This document shows, piece after piece, positions 34,137 to 45,316 of a stretch of DNA of 64,000 nt. The DNA is from Dipteris shenzhenensis (Eukaryota > Polypodiophyta > Polypodiopsida > Gleicheniales). The notes under the pieces were generated by a model. The model worked only from the letters and a program-made list of their open reading frames with translations. It was not told the origin of the DNA and ran no database searches. Each line of letters opens with the position of its first letter. Position 1 is the stretch's first letter. The stretch lies in the NCBI GenBank assembly GCA_047967505.1, contig CM106538.1; one strand, given 5' to 3'. A program made the translations under genes and the position numbers.

Positions 34137-34865
34137 TTGATCCATATCACCGAGCTTGACTCCTCCCCATCCATATCTGGATCAGCATTTCATACTCTAC
34201 CATGTGGCCATAAAGCCCCTTGGATTGTGGATAGTGGAGCCACTCATCATATGACCCCTCATCGTGATCTCTTCATTTCTTGCCAACCGGCAACAGGGGG
34301 AGTCCGCTGTGGCAATAACTCTGTCGCTCCTATTCGTGGCGTTGGTTCAATCAAATTTGATACCGACAAAGGCCCCAATCTTGCTCAGTTGGATCAAGTG
34401 TTTTATGTCCCCCAATTAGGGGTCAATCTTCTTTCCATCCATCAACTTTGCCTTCTTAGTCGTGCGGTGCTATTTACAAAGACGCATGTCGAAATCATAG
34501 ATGAGACATCAGGACTCCTTTTAGCTCAGGGCGAAGCCCAACCTCATGGTCTGTACCTCATGACACAATTTCTTGAGACTCCCTCCAATACCGGCTCTGA
34601 GTTTCATCGGCTTCATGGTCTTGCTACCCTGAAAGATCCGACTGACACAGAACAATTGTGGCATTATCGACTGGGACATTTGTCCTATGACTCTTTATAT
34701 GAAATGTCTCGGGATCATTTGGTTGATGGCCTACCTCAATTATCACGAGCCAAAGATATTTGCTGTCCATGCCAATTAGGCAAACAAAGCAGATGGAACC
34801 CTAGACAAGTACAAAGCTCGCTTAGTAGTGCAAGGATTTCGCCAAAAACATGGTATCGATTATGA
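34137..34865 (+). pseudogene. Ty1/copia protease and GAG-pre-integrase (element 1)
   Basis: The aspartic protease motif W-I-V-D-S-G-A-T-H-H-M is near residues 30-40. The GAG-pre-integrase domain (L-W-H-Y-R-L-G-H-L-S with C-C-P-C-Q-L-G-K-Q-S-R) runs near 178-228. The integrase catalytic core should follow, but the sequence jumps at about 34797-34806 straight into the reverse transcriptase (D-K-Y-K-A-R-L-V-V-Q-G), out of frame. About 1.3 kb encoding the DDE core is therefore deleted. Confidence 0.88.
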
Positions 34866-36102
34866 GGAAACCTTTGCACCTACTACTCGGTTGACATCCT
34901 TTCACCTCCTCCTCGCTCTAGCTGCTCATCACAGCTGGTCTATCTATCAGATGGATGTCAAGAGTGCCTTTCTCAATGGCTACCTCGATGAGGAAGTCTA
35001 TGTGGCTCCCCCACCAGGTTTTTCTCCTCCTAGCCATGAAAATAAGGTATTCCGTCTCCGCAAAGCTCTTTATGGGCTTAAACAAGCACCTCGGTCCTGG
35101 TTCCACCGAATAGACACCTTCCTCAAAACTAATGGGTTTCATTCCACTCCTTTTGATCCGAATTTATATATACATCAATCTTTAGAGGGGGTCTGCTTTA
35201 TCTTACTTTACGTAGATGATCTTTTGCTTTTGGGCTCTACCACCACCACGCTTCAATCCATTAAAACACAACTCAGCACCACATTCGAGATGACCGTCGA
35301 TCTTGGTCTTCTCTCCTATTTCTTGGGCATGGAAGTTGAGCAGCATTCTGGTGGTATCTTTGTTTCTCAATAGAAATATGCTCTTCAACTCCTTGATCAG
35401 ATCATCCCCCACGAGCCTAAGCCAGCTGCCACTCCCTTGGATCCCACAGTCAAGCTCTCAAAGGACTTGAAGTCTCCTCCCTTTGATGAACATCTCTATC
35501 GTCAAGTTGTTGGCAAGCTACTCTGGCTCATTCACACTTGTCCAGATCTTTCTTACTCAGTTTCTATTCTTAGTCAGTACTTTAATGAACCCAAGCACAC
35601 TCATTGGCATGCATGTATTCGTATCTTACAGTTCATACGTGGTACTTACTCTTATGGTTTACATTTCAGACCTCGACTAACACTACAGGGATACACTGAT
35701 TCCGACTGGGTTAGAGACTCGGACAATCCCCGTTCTCATGGTGGCTACATTTTCTCGTTCGGCTCGGCACCTGTTTCTTGGTCCAGCCGTAAACAAGAAA
35801 CTGTTGCTGGATCTTCTACTGAGGCTGAATACCGGGCCTTGTATGATTGTACCACAGAGGCCATATATCTCCGGCAGTTTCTGGCAGAGCTACACTTTCC
35901 TTGTACTGAACCAACGGTCCTCTACGTCGACAATAAAAGTGTCATCGCTCTCGCCGGCAATCCCATTTTCTCCAACCGCACCAAACATGTTGGCGTACAC
36001 TTTCATTTTACTCGCGAGCAAGTGGAACTGGGTACTATTCGATTGATATATGTTCCAGCTGCCGATAATCATGTTGACATTCTTACCAAGCCGGTTAACT
36101 GA
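34807..36102 (+). pseudogene. Ty1/copia reverse transcriptase and RNase H (element 1)
   Basis: The reverse transcriptase starts at K-A-R-L-V-V-Q-G-F. It includes Q-M-D-V-K-S-A-F-L-N-G, A-L-Y-G-L-K-Q-A-P-R-S-W and the active-site Y-V-D-D-L-L-L (near 35210). A single TAG at 35371-35373 follows V-S-Q. The same frame then continues to RNase H (Y-T-D-S-D-W, S-S-T-E-A-E-Y, Y-V-D-N-K-S) and ends H-V-D-I-L-T-K-P-V-N. Only one stop in about 430 codons suggests fairly recent death. Confidence 0.92.
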
Positions 36103-36433
36103 CCTTTTCTTGAGCATCTTAGCCCACAGCTGGGGATTGGTGTACCGCCTCCTTCTCCTTGGCAGTATTTTTTTTGTATACTAGTGCTTAAAGGAAGTGA
36201 ACAAATCCCTTGTGAGGGCACTCCTTAAGCATCTCTCTTTCTGTACTCTATGATTGTACCATCACTACTGGGCATTTAGTGAAGATGAAAACCTACTTTG
36301 TAGGCATCTCCATCTAAATGAAAACCCTCTTACCCAAAAAAAAAAAAAAAAGGGCTGATGATGAAGATAGATCACCCCTGGAACCATTTTTTGATTACCC
36401 CTAGAACCATTCTACCTTGGACATTGAGAGGGG
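36103..36433 (+). other. Copia element 1 trailer, A16 run and polypurine tract
   Basis: Non-coding trailer between the pol stop and the 3' LTR. It holds an A16 run at 36336-36351, flanked by TTACCC and GGGCTGATG, which may mark an inserted poly(A)-tailed sequence. The polypurine tract GAGAGGGGG at 36426-36433 directly precedes the LTR. Confidence 0.6.
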
Positions 36434-37015
36434 GTGTTAAGCCAGGCAATCTCCAAACGCAGAAGCCAGGGCCACACAAGTGGCCAGAAAGGCCAAAAAT
36501 GGCCAACCATTACTGGCCGACCAGCTGGCCGACCTCCTGGGTCAAGCCTATAAAATGCAGTAGCCCCCTGGCTACCACATCACTTTTGGAACAGGCTGCT
36601 GCACACCTGCGCTCCAGCATCTCTACCTCCTCTGCCTCTGCTCCTGCATCCTCTCCAACTTCTCTACCTCCTCTGCTTCCGCTCCATCATCCTCTCCTGC
36701 AGCTGCTCCAGATCAGCATCAACTTACTCCTCTATTGTTGTTGCCCTTCTTTGCAGATCTGCAACAAACCTTTGCTCTTCTGGCAATAGGTTGCTGACCC
36801 AGATCTCGTTCAGTTCCAACTTGTGGAGCTAGTGCAGAGCCCACTTCAGTTGACTGCTCTGGAGGACTGCTGTTCGCTCCCTCCACAGTTTCTTTCGCAG
36901 ATATCTCTTCTTTTGTATTGAGTTCCTTTGGTGATATATATTTCTTCTTCAGCTATCTTTCGTCTTCAGGGTTGTCTTATTTATCTCCAAGAACTTTCTT
37001 TATAGTGTGCTTGTT
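36434..37015 (+). repeat. 3' LTR of copia element 1
   Basis: Begins TGTTAAGCC immediately after the polypurine tract. The right boundary is inferred from where similarity with the inverted fragment ends (near TTTATAGTG, 37005-37015), giving about 580 bp. C/T-rich stretches (CTCTACCTCCTCTGC repeats) fill 36600-36700. No intact 5' partner is present. Confidence 0.7.
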
Positions 37016-37655
37016 TGAGAACATATGCTTGTGCAATGATCTTTACCTGCTGCGAGTGGTTAAGTTTATTGTAAAAGCAGCATAGTAGCTAATCCTGTTT
37101 TGATGCTAGAGACGAGTTTTGTTACCTTTGTGAGTTATTGTCATGAAGTTAGAAACAACACTCTTCTTTTTGCATTTACATGACAAGTTTCGTAATGTTT
37201 CAACTAGATATGTATTTCCATGCACACGTTCTGTATGTCTTGCAATTAATGATTCAAAGGGAAAGAACCCCGTGCAGATAGTGAAATAGTGATTTGACTG
37301 GTATCAAGGTCATTAAAGTTGGATATTTCAAGCTGTCATGTGGAATCTGTCAGGATGTTTGATCCTTTGTGTTTCTTGCCACTAGACAAGGCCCCTGTTA
37401 CTAGACGTATGAGGGGGAAGGGGAGGGCATGTGGGTCTTGCAGCTCCATATATTTATTCCGTGAGGCACATCTTTTGATTATTCATGATCTAATGTGAAG
37501 AGTCGTTTTTTGAGTGGTCACTTACTTTGTCTCATGCTCTTTATTAAGGACAAGCTTGTGCATGTGCGTACTTGCAGTTATTTGGTCCTCCATGGTTTTT
37601 ACTTGGGCTATTCATGGCCTGATGTGATAGGTCATCTTCTGAGTAGCCACTTCTT

Positions 37656-37826
37656 ATTCTGTATCGGCTCTCTGCTTTACTGGATTGCTCCCTGAGCATC
37701 TCTAGGAAAGTTCATGGAGAGTGCTTACTACTCTTTAGCTACAATTCTGTATCGGCTCTCTGCTTTACTGGATTGCTCCCTGAGCATCTCTAGGAAAGTT
37801 CATGGAGAGTGCTTACTACTCTTTAG
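37656..37826 (+). repeat. Perfect 83-bp tandem duplication
   Basis: ATTCTGTATCGGCTCTCTGC through TACTACTCTTTAG occurs at 37656-37738 and 37744-37826 without a mismatch that I can see, separated by CTACA. Identity implies a recent event. Confidence 0.97.
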
Positions 37827-38150
37827 AAGAGAACAGCATTTGAACATTACCAAAATAGTGCAGATTTGTCCTGTGAAAAACCTCTGCTACCCATATTGCT
37901 CCTTTGAATTCTTTGGGCTTTTAATTTTTGGAAAGTTTGTAATGTAACCATCTATGCTGACCATGCTGTTGGGATCCTTTATACTGGCCCCTTCTTTCTT
38001 CTACTCCACCCGTTCCTCCTATTTCAACTTGCCCCTTTATCCCCTTTCCCTTTCTCTCCCTGCTAACCTTATCTGCTCGTGCAGTTTTTGGCAATGCATA
38101 AAGTTTTTCAAAGCAAAGCATATGAGCATCCTCAGCCTCATCAGTAACAG

Positions 38151-38490
38151 TCACCAATAATAGTGTGTGACTAGAAAAGATGTGACACACTCCTGGTAGG
38201 ACCTCTTTGTGAAAGAGAGAGATTATTGAGATAAAAAATTATCAATCCTTGGTGAGTTGAGCAAATATCGTTTACACATAAATTATTAAAATAAAAGCCG
38301 TGTACATGATCACTTTAATTGTCACCAATGACAGTGTATGACTAGAAAAGATTCGATTTACTTGTGGAGGGACCCCCTTTGTGAAAGAGAGAATACCAAA
38401 ATGAAATTTGTCAATCCTTGCGAAGTCGAACAAGGATCATTTATGTAATTAAATTATTAAAATAAAAGCTGTTTGCACATGATCACTTCA
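38151..38490 (+). repeat. Two-copy tandem duplication, 171-bp offset
   Basis: TCACCAAT(A/G)A(T/C)AGTGT(G/A)TGACTAGAAAAGAT begins at 38151 and 38322. The copies also share GTGAAAGAGAGA, TCAATCCTTG and AAATTATTAAAATAAAAGC, and are substantially diverged. Confidence 0.9.
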
Positions 38491-38506
38491 TTCATTCTCT
38501 CTTCAT

Positions 38507-38802
38507 GTTAGAATTCTGGAAGAGGAAGATGAACTTATCACATTAAGAAAGTGAGCAGCATAACTGTGCAAGCTAGTACTAGAGTCTGAGAAATGCCCAT
38601 GCTCTTTCATCTCTTTCACAAAGAGTTAGTGCTTTTGGAGAGGAGAGCACAGAAAACAGAAAGCTAGATCTGCGTTTCTTTTGAAAACAAAACTGGATTA
38701 GTATCCAGTTAGTACGGATTAGCTTTTCTGTAGTTCAGGTTATTTGTGAATCAGGACTTGTATTGGGCTCAAGTTCATTCAATGAATACATAGTTATAAT
38801 TG
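38507..38802 (+). repeat. Possible LTR-like segment
   Basis: Begins TGTTAGAATTCTGG and contains CAAGTTCATTCAATGAATACAT near its end, a composition often seen at plant LTR 3' ends. No partner copy or clear primer-binding site was found. Confidence 0.25.
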
Positions 38803-38934
38803 GCAAGTCAGCATTTGTGATCGTGAATTGGAAACTTTTTTTTCGTTCTCTTCATATTCTCTGAGGGATTGTGCCCTTGCGAGAAGGAGGGTGACTCAGG
38901 TTCAGTCAGGTGCGTTTAAAGTTCGCGGTCCAGG

Positions 38935-39318
38935 TTATCTGGAGATGTACTTTTGTTGCAGACCTTGCCAAAGGAAGGACGGGTTGAAATAGACCCTCAG
39001 AGCATGGTGCTTGGAAGACTCCAGGTTTTCACTCATTATGAGGGGGACAACTGGAAGATCGTGACGGCTGGATTGCTTGAGTTCGAAGGCATGAATGTGA
39101 CGGAAGATGGTGGTGCCAGGAGGTGCTATCAAAGATGGACCTGTGTACCAAGATGATGTGCAGAAGCGGAACCAGACCTAGTGGAGCAAGAGCCACTGGA
39201 TGAAAAGCCAAGAAAAGATTTCGACGTCGAAAAGTTCTAGAGGACTAGGACCAAGGAGTTACTGGAGCATCTTTATCGACGTGTTGGCATTGGGCCTAGA
39301 TGTGTCGGTGAGAGGGGG
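38935..39318 (+). pseudogene. 3' end of an unidentified LTR retroelement
   Basis: A short plus frame (38953-39156) and the following R-T-R-T-K-E-L-L-E-H-L-Y-R-R-V-G lead up to AGAGGGGG, a polypurine tract placed immediately before a TG...CA LTR. The family cannot be named from the remaining residues. Confidence 0.4.
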
Positions 39319-40534
39319 TGTTGGAATGGTCACCTCCCCATCTGTAAGCCTCCATATGAGGAGAGCGTGGGGGAGGGAGACCTAGGGCAGAAGATGCCCA
39401 GAGAAGAGAGGGAGGGGGCTGCCACATGGTCAGAACCTCACAGCCAAGAGAGGAGGATCCCTGAAGGAACAATACGGGACAGCATCGTGGCTGTACGGGA
39501 CTGTGCAGATCCTTGGAGGCACTGACATCAGCAGGGTGTACCGAACTGTACGGCGCTGGAGAAGGGTCTGGCAGAGGCGCTTGCATGACGGGGTCCTTGG
39601 CAAGGTATATGGGCAGGTCTATGGCCTGCAAGCAGGGCTGGCAGGTGGTAGGACAGCAGCAGCAAAGGGGCTGGGCCCTGCATGGAACAAAGGGCCCGCA
39701 AAGGTCCCTAAATAGGCTGGATAGGCAGCCAACCAGCCAACCAACTGGTCGGTTGGTTAGAACTGCTACAGACCAGCCAGTCAGCCCATTTAGGGCTGGC
39801 TGGTCGGTTGGTTCAAGGGGACCTTGAGCCCTATAAAAGGAGAGGCCTCAGGCCTCATTTAATATCCAACTATCCAGCAAGTTCAGGAGCAGACAGGAGC
39901 AGCCAGAAGCCACTCCCTTGGGTCTCACACTAGGGGTGAAGGAGACTGGAAGGTGTGCTACAGACTGAGTTCCCTAGAGGCTGGACCTTGGCTGTCTTCT
40001 AGGGCAGCAAGGTGTTGTGATCATCATATCTTCTGGAGCAGCCATTCACAAGCAGGTTGGAGCAGTGGAACAGCTATCTTGGGGCCTACATTCAGGAGGA
40101 CCAAGGGGACCTGTGTGCTGCAGACAAAGCTTGGCAGGGGCTGCCCACCTAGGCTGATTCACAGGCAGTAAGGTGGAGAAGAACACACTAGACGGAAAGT
40201 CTACAGACGCTCAAGGTGGAGCACGCGGGCTCGAGTCTAGAGATATAGCCAGCAGATAGGAGAAGTACCTTGTGGTAAGATCAGAGGACCACACCATTGG
40301 TGGGACTCTGGATCCATCTCTTTTGTATTGTGTCCATAGTTTTCGACAGAAATATATTATATTGGTGGTTTCTCTATCTGGCTGGTTCATTGTCTATTGA
40401 TGAGTCTGCACATCTATTTTATGCACATAAGTTAAGAAGTTTGTGATTCCACATCCCACACCACACTGTGTGAGCTCCTAGGCATTATTATCAGTCTTCC
40501 GCTGTGCGTACCTTCTGTTGGATAATTTCTAACA
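39319..40534 (+). repeat. ~1.2-kb 3' or solo LTR
   Basis: Starts TGTTGGAATGG just after GAGAGGGGG and ends CTTCTGTTGGATAATTTCTAACA, giving TG...CA termini and a terminal T-G-T-T-(G/A) inverted match. A strong TATA box (CCCTATAAAAGGAG) lies at 39830-39843, consistent with the U3/R boundary. A second fragment resembling the sequence beyond its end (GCTTTGGCAT(G/A)GATTCAGAA) occurs at 41030. No intact internal region or second LTR was found. Confidence 0.7.
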
Positions 40535-40794
40535 TAGTTCGCTTTGGCATGGATTCAGAATATAGATCAACAATGTTGGATTAGAACATAAATAGATAAT
40601 CTATTTTTTTGGATTCAAAACATAAATAGACAATCTATATTGTGTATAGCTTTGGAGATGAGTTTCAAATTTAAGTTGCAAGCTAACTTTGCAACAAACG
40701 AGCCGAAAGAACATTGCATGAATTGAAAAACACTTATTTTAGAAAGACACAACGAAAATCAGAGAATTCAATGGAAAAACAAAAACTCTGTTAT

Positions 40795-41200
40795 TGTATT
40801 AAATTCATCACAAGTTCCTTCTTATAGAAAGACTTGCTCACAAGATTTGAAGTCCGCTTGTTTTCATAAGGTCCTTGGCACTCAACATCCTCATAGTAGT
40901 AGTATTTGAGAATAGTGCTGAGCAAACCATGTCAAAGACTACCACCATTAGGATGTTAAGTGGCATAAGAGCTTCTTCAGGCTATGGACATGGTGTTGAG
41001 CGAACAACTCTAATACAGATTTTGCTTTGGCATAGATTCAGAACATAAAAGACGTGAGATAAATGGCACTTCCAATCTTGTGAGCAAGTCTTTCTACAAA
41101 TCTTGTGAGCCAGCTTCAAATCTCGTGAATAGGTCCTTCTATAAGAAGGAACTTGGTAGTCGAGATTGGCACTCAAAATCCTAACAGTAGTAGTCTTCGA
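40795..41200 (+). repeat. Inverted and direct repeat cluster
   Basis: CAAGTTCCTTCTTATAGAAA with GACTTGCTCACAAGATTTGA (40811-40850) is inverted at about 41080-41150. A direct repeat (GGCACTCAA(C/A)ATCCT, then AGTAGTAGT) occurs at 40877 and 41169. Non-coding. Confidence 0.7.
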
Positions 41201-42062
41201 CATTAGTGGGCTAACTGAACTATGACTTAGGAATGAAGTAGCCATCTTTGCAAGTGAAGCAATCATGAAAGCCATAGATTGTTGTAGCCATTCGGCTAGA
41301 TTTTTCATGAGCAATCATTGCACTAGAGACGCCACAACTGAAAGCCCACCAGCTTGCGGGTCTTGGTGGAGCAACTAATGGCATCACAGAGATACTCCAA
41401 GCTCCCCACTATTCCACTAGCATCATGAAAACAAGAGGACATCAAATCTTGAGGCCAGTCTTCCACTGGGCTGTCTATTATCTCCTCACCAACTGCTTAG
41501 AGTCTTTTGCTGACTTGTACAACACCTCCTTGCACTCCTTGTTTTCCTCATCCTTGCATTCTCGCTCAATACACCTTCTAGCGTCTGCCATGTCTAGCCA
41601 AAAACTTATATCATAAGCATAATAGTTACATGATTCAATGGAAGCAAGTTCAAATCAAACAACCAACTACCTAACGTATGATCCTTGTCATTTTGCTTTC
41701 TCATCTCGTATGATCAAGTTCTTTGCTTGCATACCGTCTAGAAGGGCTTGTAGATAGGAAGATAGTTGCTGGAAGGTTCATGGGTAGTTGGCCATCTCTA
41801 GGAGGGAGAGGTAGAAATAGAGGATAGCGATCCTGGAAGGTTCAAGGAAGAGGTAGCAAAAGAGGATAGCAAGGAAAGAAGCATCGTATTTTTGAGTGTT
41901 TTGTTTGTTGAAGAGAGCGAGAGACTATCTCCTCTAGTTAGATAGTAAGAGAGTTCAAAGAACCAGCCTTCTCATTCCATTTTCAACATTGGGCCATTGC
42001 TTAAGTGGTAGTCATTTCCATTGGTGCCAAGGTCACCGATTGATAGAAATGACTGCTAGTGA

Positions 42063-42310
42063 CTGCCATGCTAGGATTGCTAGCACACTTATTAGCAGTT
42101 AGCACTTAGCCCTCACTGCTAAGTGCTAGCACTCCTAGCATAGCAGCATTTAGCCCTCATTGCTAAGTGCTAGCACTCCTAGCATAGCAGTGCTAATTCT
42201 AATTGCTAAGTGCTAAGTTCTAGTATTCAGAGTGCTAATTGCTAAGTGCTGGCATTAGAGAGTGCTAAGTGCTAAGTAGTAACATTAAGAAGTGTTAAGT
42301 GCTGAGTGCA
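42063..42310 (+). repeat. Minisatellite based on TGCTAAGTGCTAG
   Basis: Repeated TGCTAAGTGCTAGCACTCCT and AGCATAGCAG units, then shortened forms (GCTAAGTGCTGGCATTAGAG, GTGCTAAGTGCTAAGTAGTA). GTGCTAGCAC is itself a palindrome, so strands can fold in several registers. Non-coding. Confidence 0.9.
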
Positions 42311-42364
42311 AACTACTATGCTTGAAGGTTTCTTGCCTAGTATGTAGGCTGTGAGCTATTCTAG

Positions 42365-42690
42365 TAGCATGATGCTCCCTTGGTGGAGAAGACCATTTTG
42401 CCTTGACTCCTCATCCTGCAACTCCTTTGGTCATGGCTGCTTGCCTAGCATCGCGTCTCGTTTGCCACAATAGGGGGCTTTGGTATGCCCATGAGGATGT
42501 GAGTGCACCAATGCCTCCTACTATGGCCAAACAACTCCTCATGTGTCTTGGAATCCCGTTTGGTGCCTCATGTGAATCTAATAGCCATATGGTCTCATGG
42601 TAGAGAGGACCATCTGCCTTGGCTCCCCATCTTGCAACTCCTCTAGTTGTGGCTATGACTAGTTAAGCATTGTGGGCTAGTGAGCCCATG
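42365..42690 (+). repeat. Diverged two-copy direct repeat
   Basis: CTCCCTTGGTGGAGAAGACC...CCTTGACTCCTCATC (42375-42420) matches CTCATGGTAGAGAGGACC...CCTTGGCTCCCCATC (42593-42640), offset about 218 bp. A related GTGGTAGTCATTT block occurs at 42006 and 43211. Confidence 0.7.
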
Positions 42691-43794
42691 CAATACGTGC
42701 AAGAGAGGATAGTTACACCATGATAAACTTAGGTTGTAGCAAATTCATAGGGAGAGAAATGAGGCTTTCATAGTGTTGAAGGGGGGTAGTGGAGTGCTTG
42801 GGGAAAAGCCTCTTGGGTCCTTTATATAGCTAGGCTTAGGGGGCTTACCACGCTGGCCCTTGCTCAACTATCAATTCTTCTTTGTATGTTCAATCCTGAG
42901 ACCTTGGGTGTCATACATGACAAAATCCCCTGTTGGATTTGCCATCTCAGAGTTACCATCATGATCTCCTCGAAATTTTTCCATAACCGTCCTAGAATTG
43001 ACTTGATGTGACGATGATCAAGAAGGGATAGCGGGTTGGATCTCTAACCTATCGGTCTCATTGGAGGCCCCATCATTTAGTACATCACGTCATGTGACTT
43101 TTGGTGCCTCTCCCTAGAATCATCACACAATTTACGTTGGGATTTCACTTTGCAAGACCATCACAATTCTCCTTGTTATTCTGGTAAAGATCAATACTTT
43201 CCGTTGCCTAAGTGGTAGTGGTAGTCATTTTCGTCAGTGCCAAGGTCGGTGATCGATGGAACATCCATAAGATGTTCATCTTAGAACATGGGATGGATTT
43301 TTTGATCTCTATGGTCAGATAAGGAGAGAGTATCCAGATAGCACAAGGACTGTGAATCTTAATAATGTAATAAAATACATGACTGCTTTCAAAACCAAGG
43401 AATGATGGGACATTGCATGCGAATTCATGATTGATTTTTATGTAAAACAATGGCAATCTCTTGTTCCTTAATTTTAAGGTTGCAACGCCCTTCAAAAGGG
43501 GTTTTCCTTTCTAGAGAAGGGAGAAATTAACCTTAAAAAAGGAGTGCTAATTTGGAAAAATTTTCTTTTAGTGCACTACGAAAATAATTGAAAATAGCTT
43601 AACTAGAAATATGACTTCTGAATTGCCATTCAAAATGAAATTCTAGGCTATCCTTAAAATTTGAGACTAGGCAATGCCAATGCTTGTCTGCTACAATGGT
43701 ATACTTATTAGTATGCACATTCATGAGATTGATGGTGGTTGTAGAAATTGATGTCATTTCTACAGTCTGCATGCATGCAGTAATCATAATTGAT

Positions 43795-43905
43795 TTTGGT
43801 TAGTAATCATTCATTGATAGGCACGCAAAGAGTGAGACTGTAATCATTCATTGATTTTAGGTAGTAATCATTCACTCATAGGCATGCAAAGAGTGAGACC
43901 ATGGC
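43795..43905 (+). repeat. Two-copy tandem duplication, ~58 bp
   Basis: TTGATTTT(G)GGTTAGTAATCATTCA(T/C)T followed by ATAGGCA(C/T)GCAAAGAGTGAGAC, twice. Confidence 0.9.
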
Positions 43906-44119
43906 TCTTCCTCCCACCATTAGAATTTACGAGCTCCACCCTCTTCCGTGGTCTCCATTCTCTCTGACCTCCACCCCCTTTACAGCCTTCCCTCCTGCAT
44001 TTCCTTTGTGTGTACAACACTAATCTTTGCATTGTCCACCCTCGATCACTTCCTCTGACCTCTACAAGCTCTACCGACTAGGTATTTTGTTGATTTCAAG
44101 ACCTCTCATGTTTTTTAAA

Positions 44120-44565
44120 TTTGCTTTGTTGTTCTAATCATCACGATGCGATTAGGGTCCCTTCATCAATTTTAAAACTCATGTATCGCAAACGGATGAT
44201 TTCAACACTCCCTTATCATTGATTTGAAACTCACGTTATCGCATTCTGATGATTCTAACACTTTCTTATTGCCTTGTCATTCAGATCATCACAACATGAT
44301 TAGGGTCCCTTCATCGATCTGAAACTCATGTATTAAGTTATGATGATTCTGAGATTTCCTTATAGCTTTGTTGTTTAGATCATCACAATGCAATTAGGGT
44401 CCCTTCGTCGATTCTAAAACTCATGTGTGTATCATGTCCTGATGATTTTTACACTCCCTTATCACTTTCTCATTTAGATCATCACAATGCGATTAGGGTC
44501 CCTTTGTTGATTTTGAAACTCATGTATCACATTCTGACGATTCAGACACTCCCTTATCATAGATG
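44120..44565 (+). repeat. Tandem repeat, ~95-100-bp unit, four to five copies
   Basis: ATTAGGGTCCCTT is at 44151, 44299, 44393 and 44492. Each is preceded by ATCATCAC(A/G)A and followed by AAACTCATGTAT, then TGATGATT and ACTCCCTTATC. A half unit lacking the ATTAGGG block lies between copies 1 and 2, explaining the 148-bp spacing there. Confidence 0.92.
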
Positions 44566-45088
44566 GCTAGAGTAAGCTGATAGTTAGGCTATTGAAAAAA
44601 AGTGTTCCCAAGAACGAGGGAGGGTGCAAAATTTTCAATAGTATTCATCATGTGTCCTCATGAATATTAGAAGGTCATTGAAACATATTTTGTGCACCAT
44701 ATCCATTCTCCCTTTCTAGCAACTTGTCAGGTCCATAGGCAAACACTTCAAATTGAGAACACAATGGCAAAGACCTAGCCTAGGAGAATTGCATGAGGCT
44801 GCCAAGGATTTCTTGGTCAAGTTCTTCAAGGATAGCTATGTCTTGGCAACCCATCCTCCATTGCACTTACTCAAGTTTTGGTTCAACTAATTATTAGGAA
44901 AAAAGGGAGCTCATTTTGGGGCCTTTTAGGGTTTAGAAAAATAGGCTCTCGACCAATCAGAAGAGGAGCAACATAATGTTGGAAAAATACTAAAAACCAT
45001 GTAAAAATATAAAATAAGTCATATTCAAAATCTTTTTCTTTTATTATGTCTGACATACGTGATCTTCAAAAGATGATTTTCTATGCAG

Positions 45089-45316
45089 TATTTGATGATT
45101 CTGATATCGCCAGCACGTTCGGAGTGAGCCAAAACCCCCAAATCGACCCTAGAGACATCGAAAACCGATGCTTGGAGGCCTGCTCCAGCAAATCCTCCAT
45201 TTTGAGCATTTTTGCCCTTTCCTAGGCCTCCGGGCGTCGGTTTTCGGTGTCTCCAGGGTCGATTTGGGGGTTTTGGCCTACTCCAGACGCGTTGGTGATA
45301 TCAGAACTATCAAATA
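45089..45316 (+). repeat. Long hairpin: 92-nt inverted repeats, 44-nt loop
   Basis: Left arm 45089-45180 begins TATTTGATGATTCTGATATC and ends GCTTGGAGGCC. Right arm 45225-45316 begins GGCCTCCGGGC and ends TGATATCAGAACTATCAAATA. About 78 of 92 positions match and all 14 mismatches are transitions by my count. The arms extend weakly about 15 nt further out. The central GCCAAAACCCCCAAATCGAC is fully matched. It could be an hpRNA/siRNA source, a young miRNA-like foldback or a MITE-like element; no target-site duplication is clear. Confidence 0.85.

Noticed and set aside
36358-36789. 143-codon plus-strand gene
   Set aside because: It begins in the copia trailer and runs into the LTR; composition-driven.
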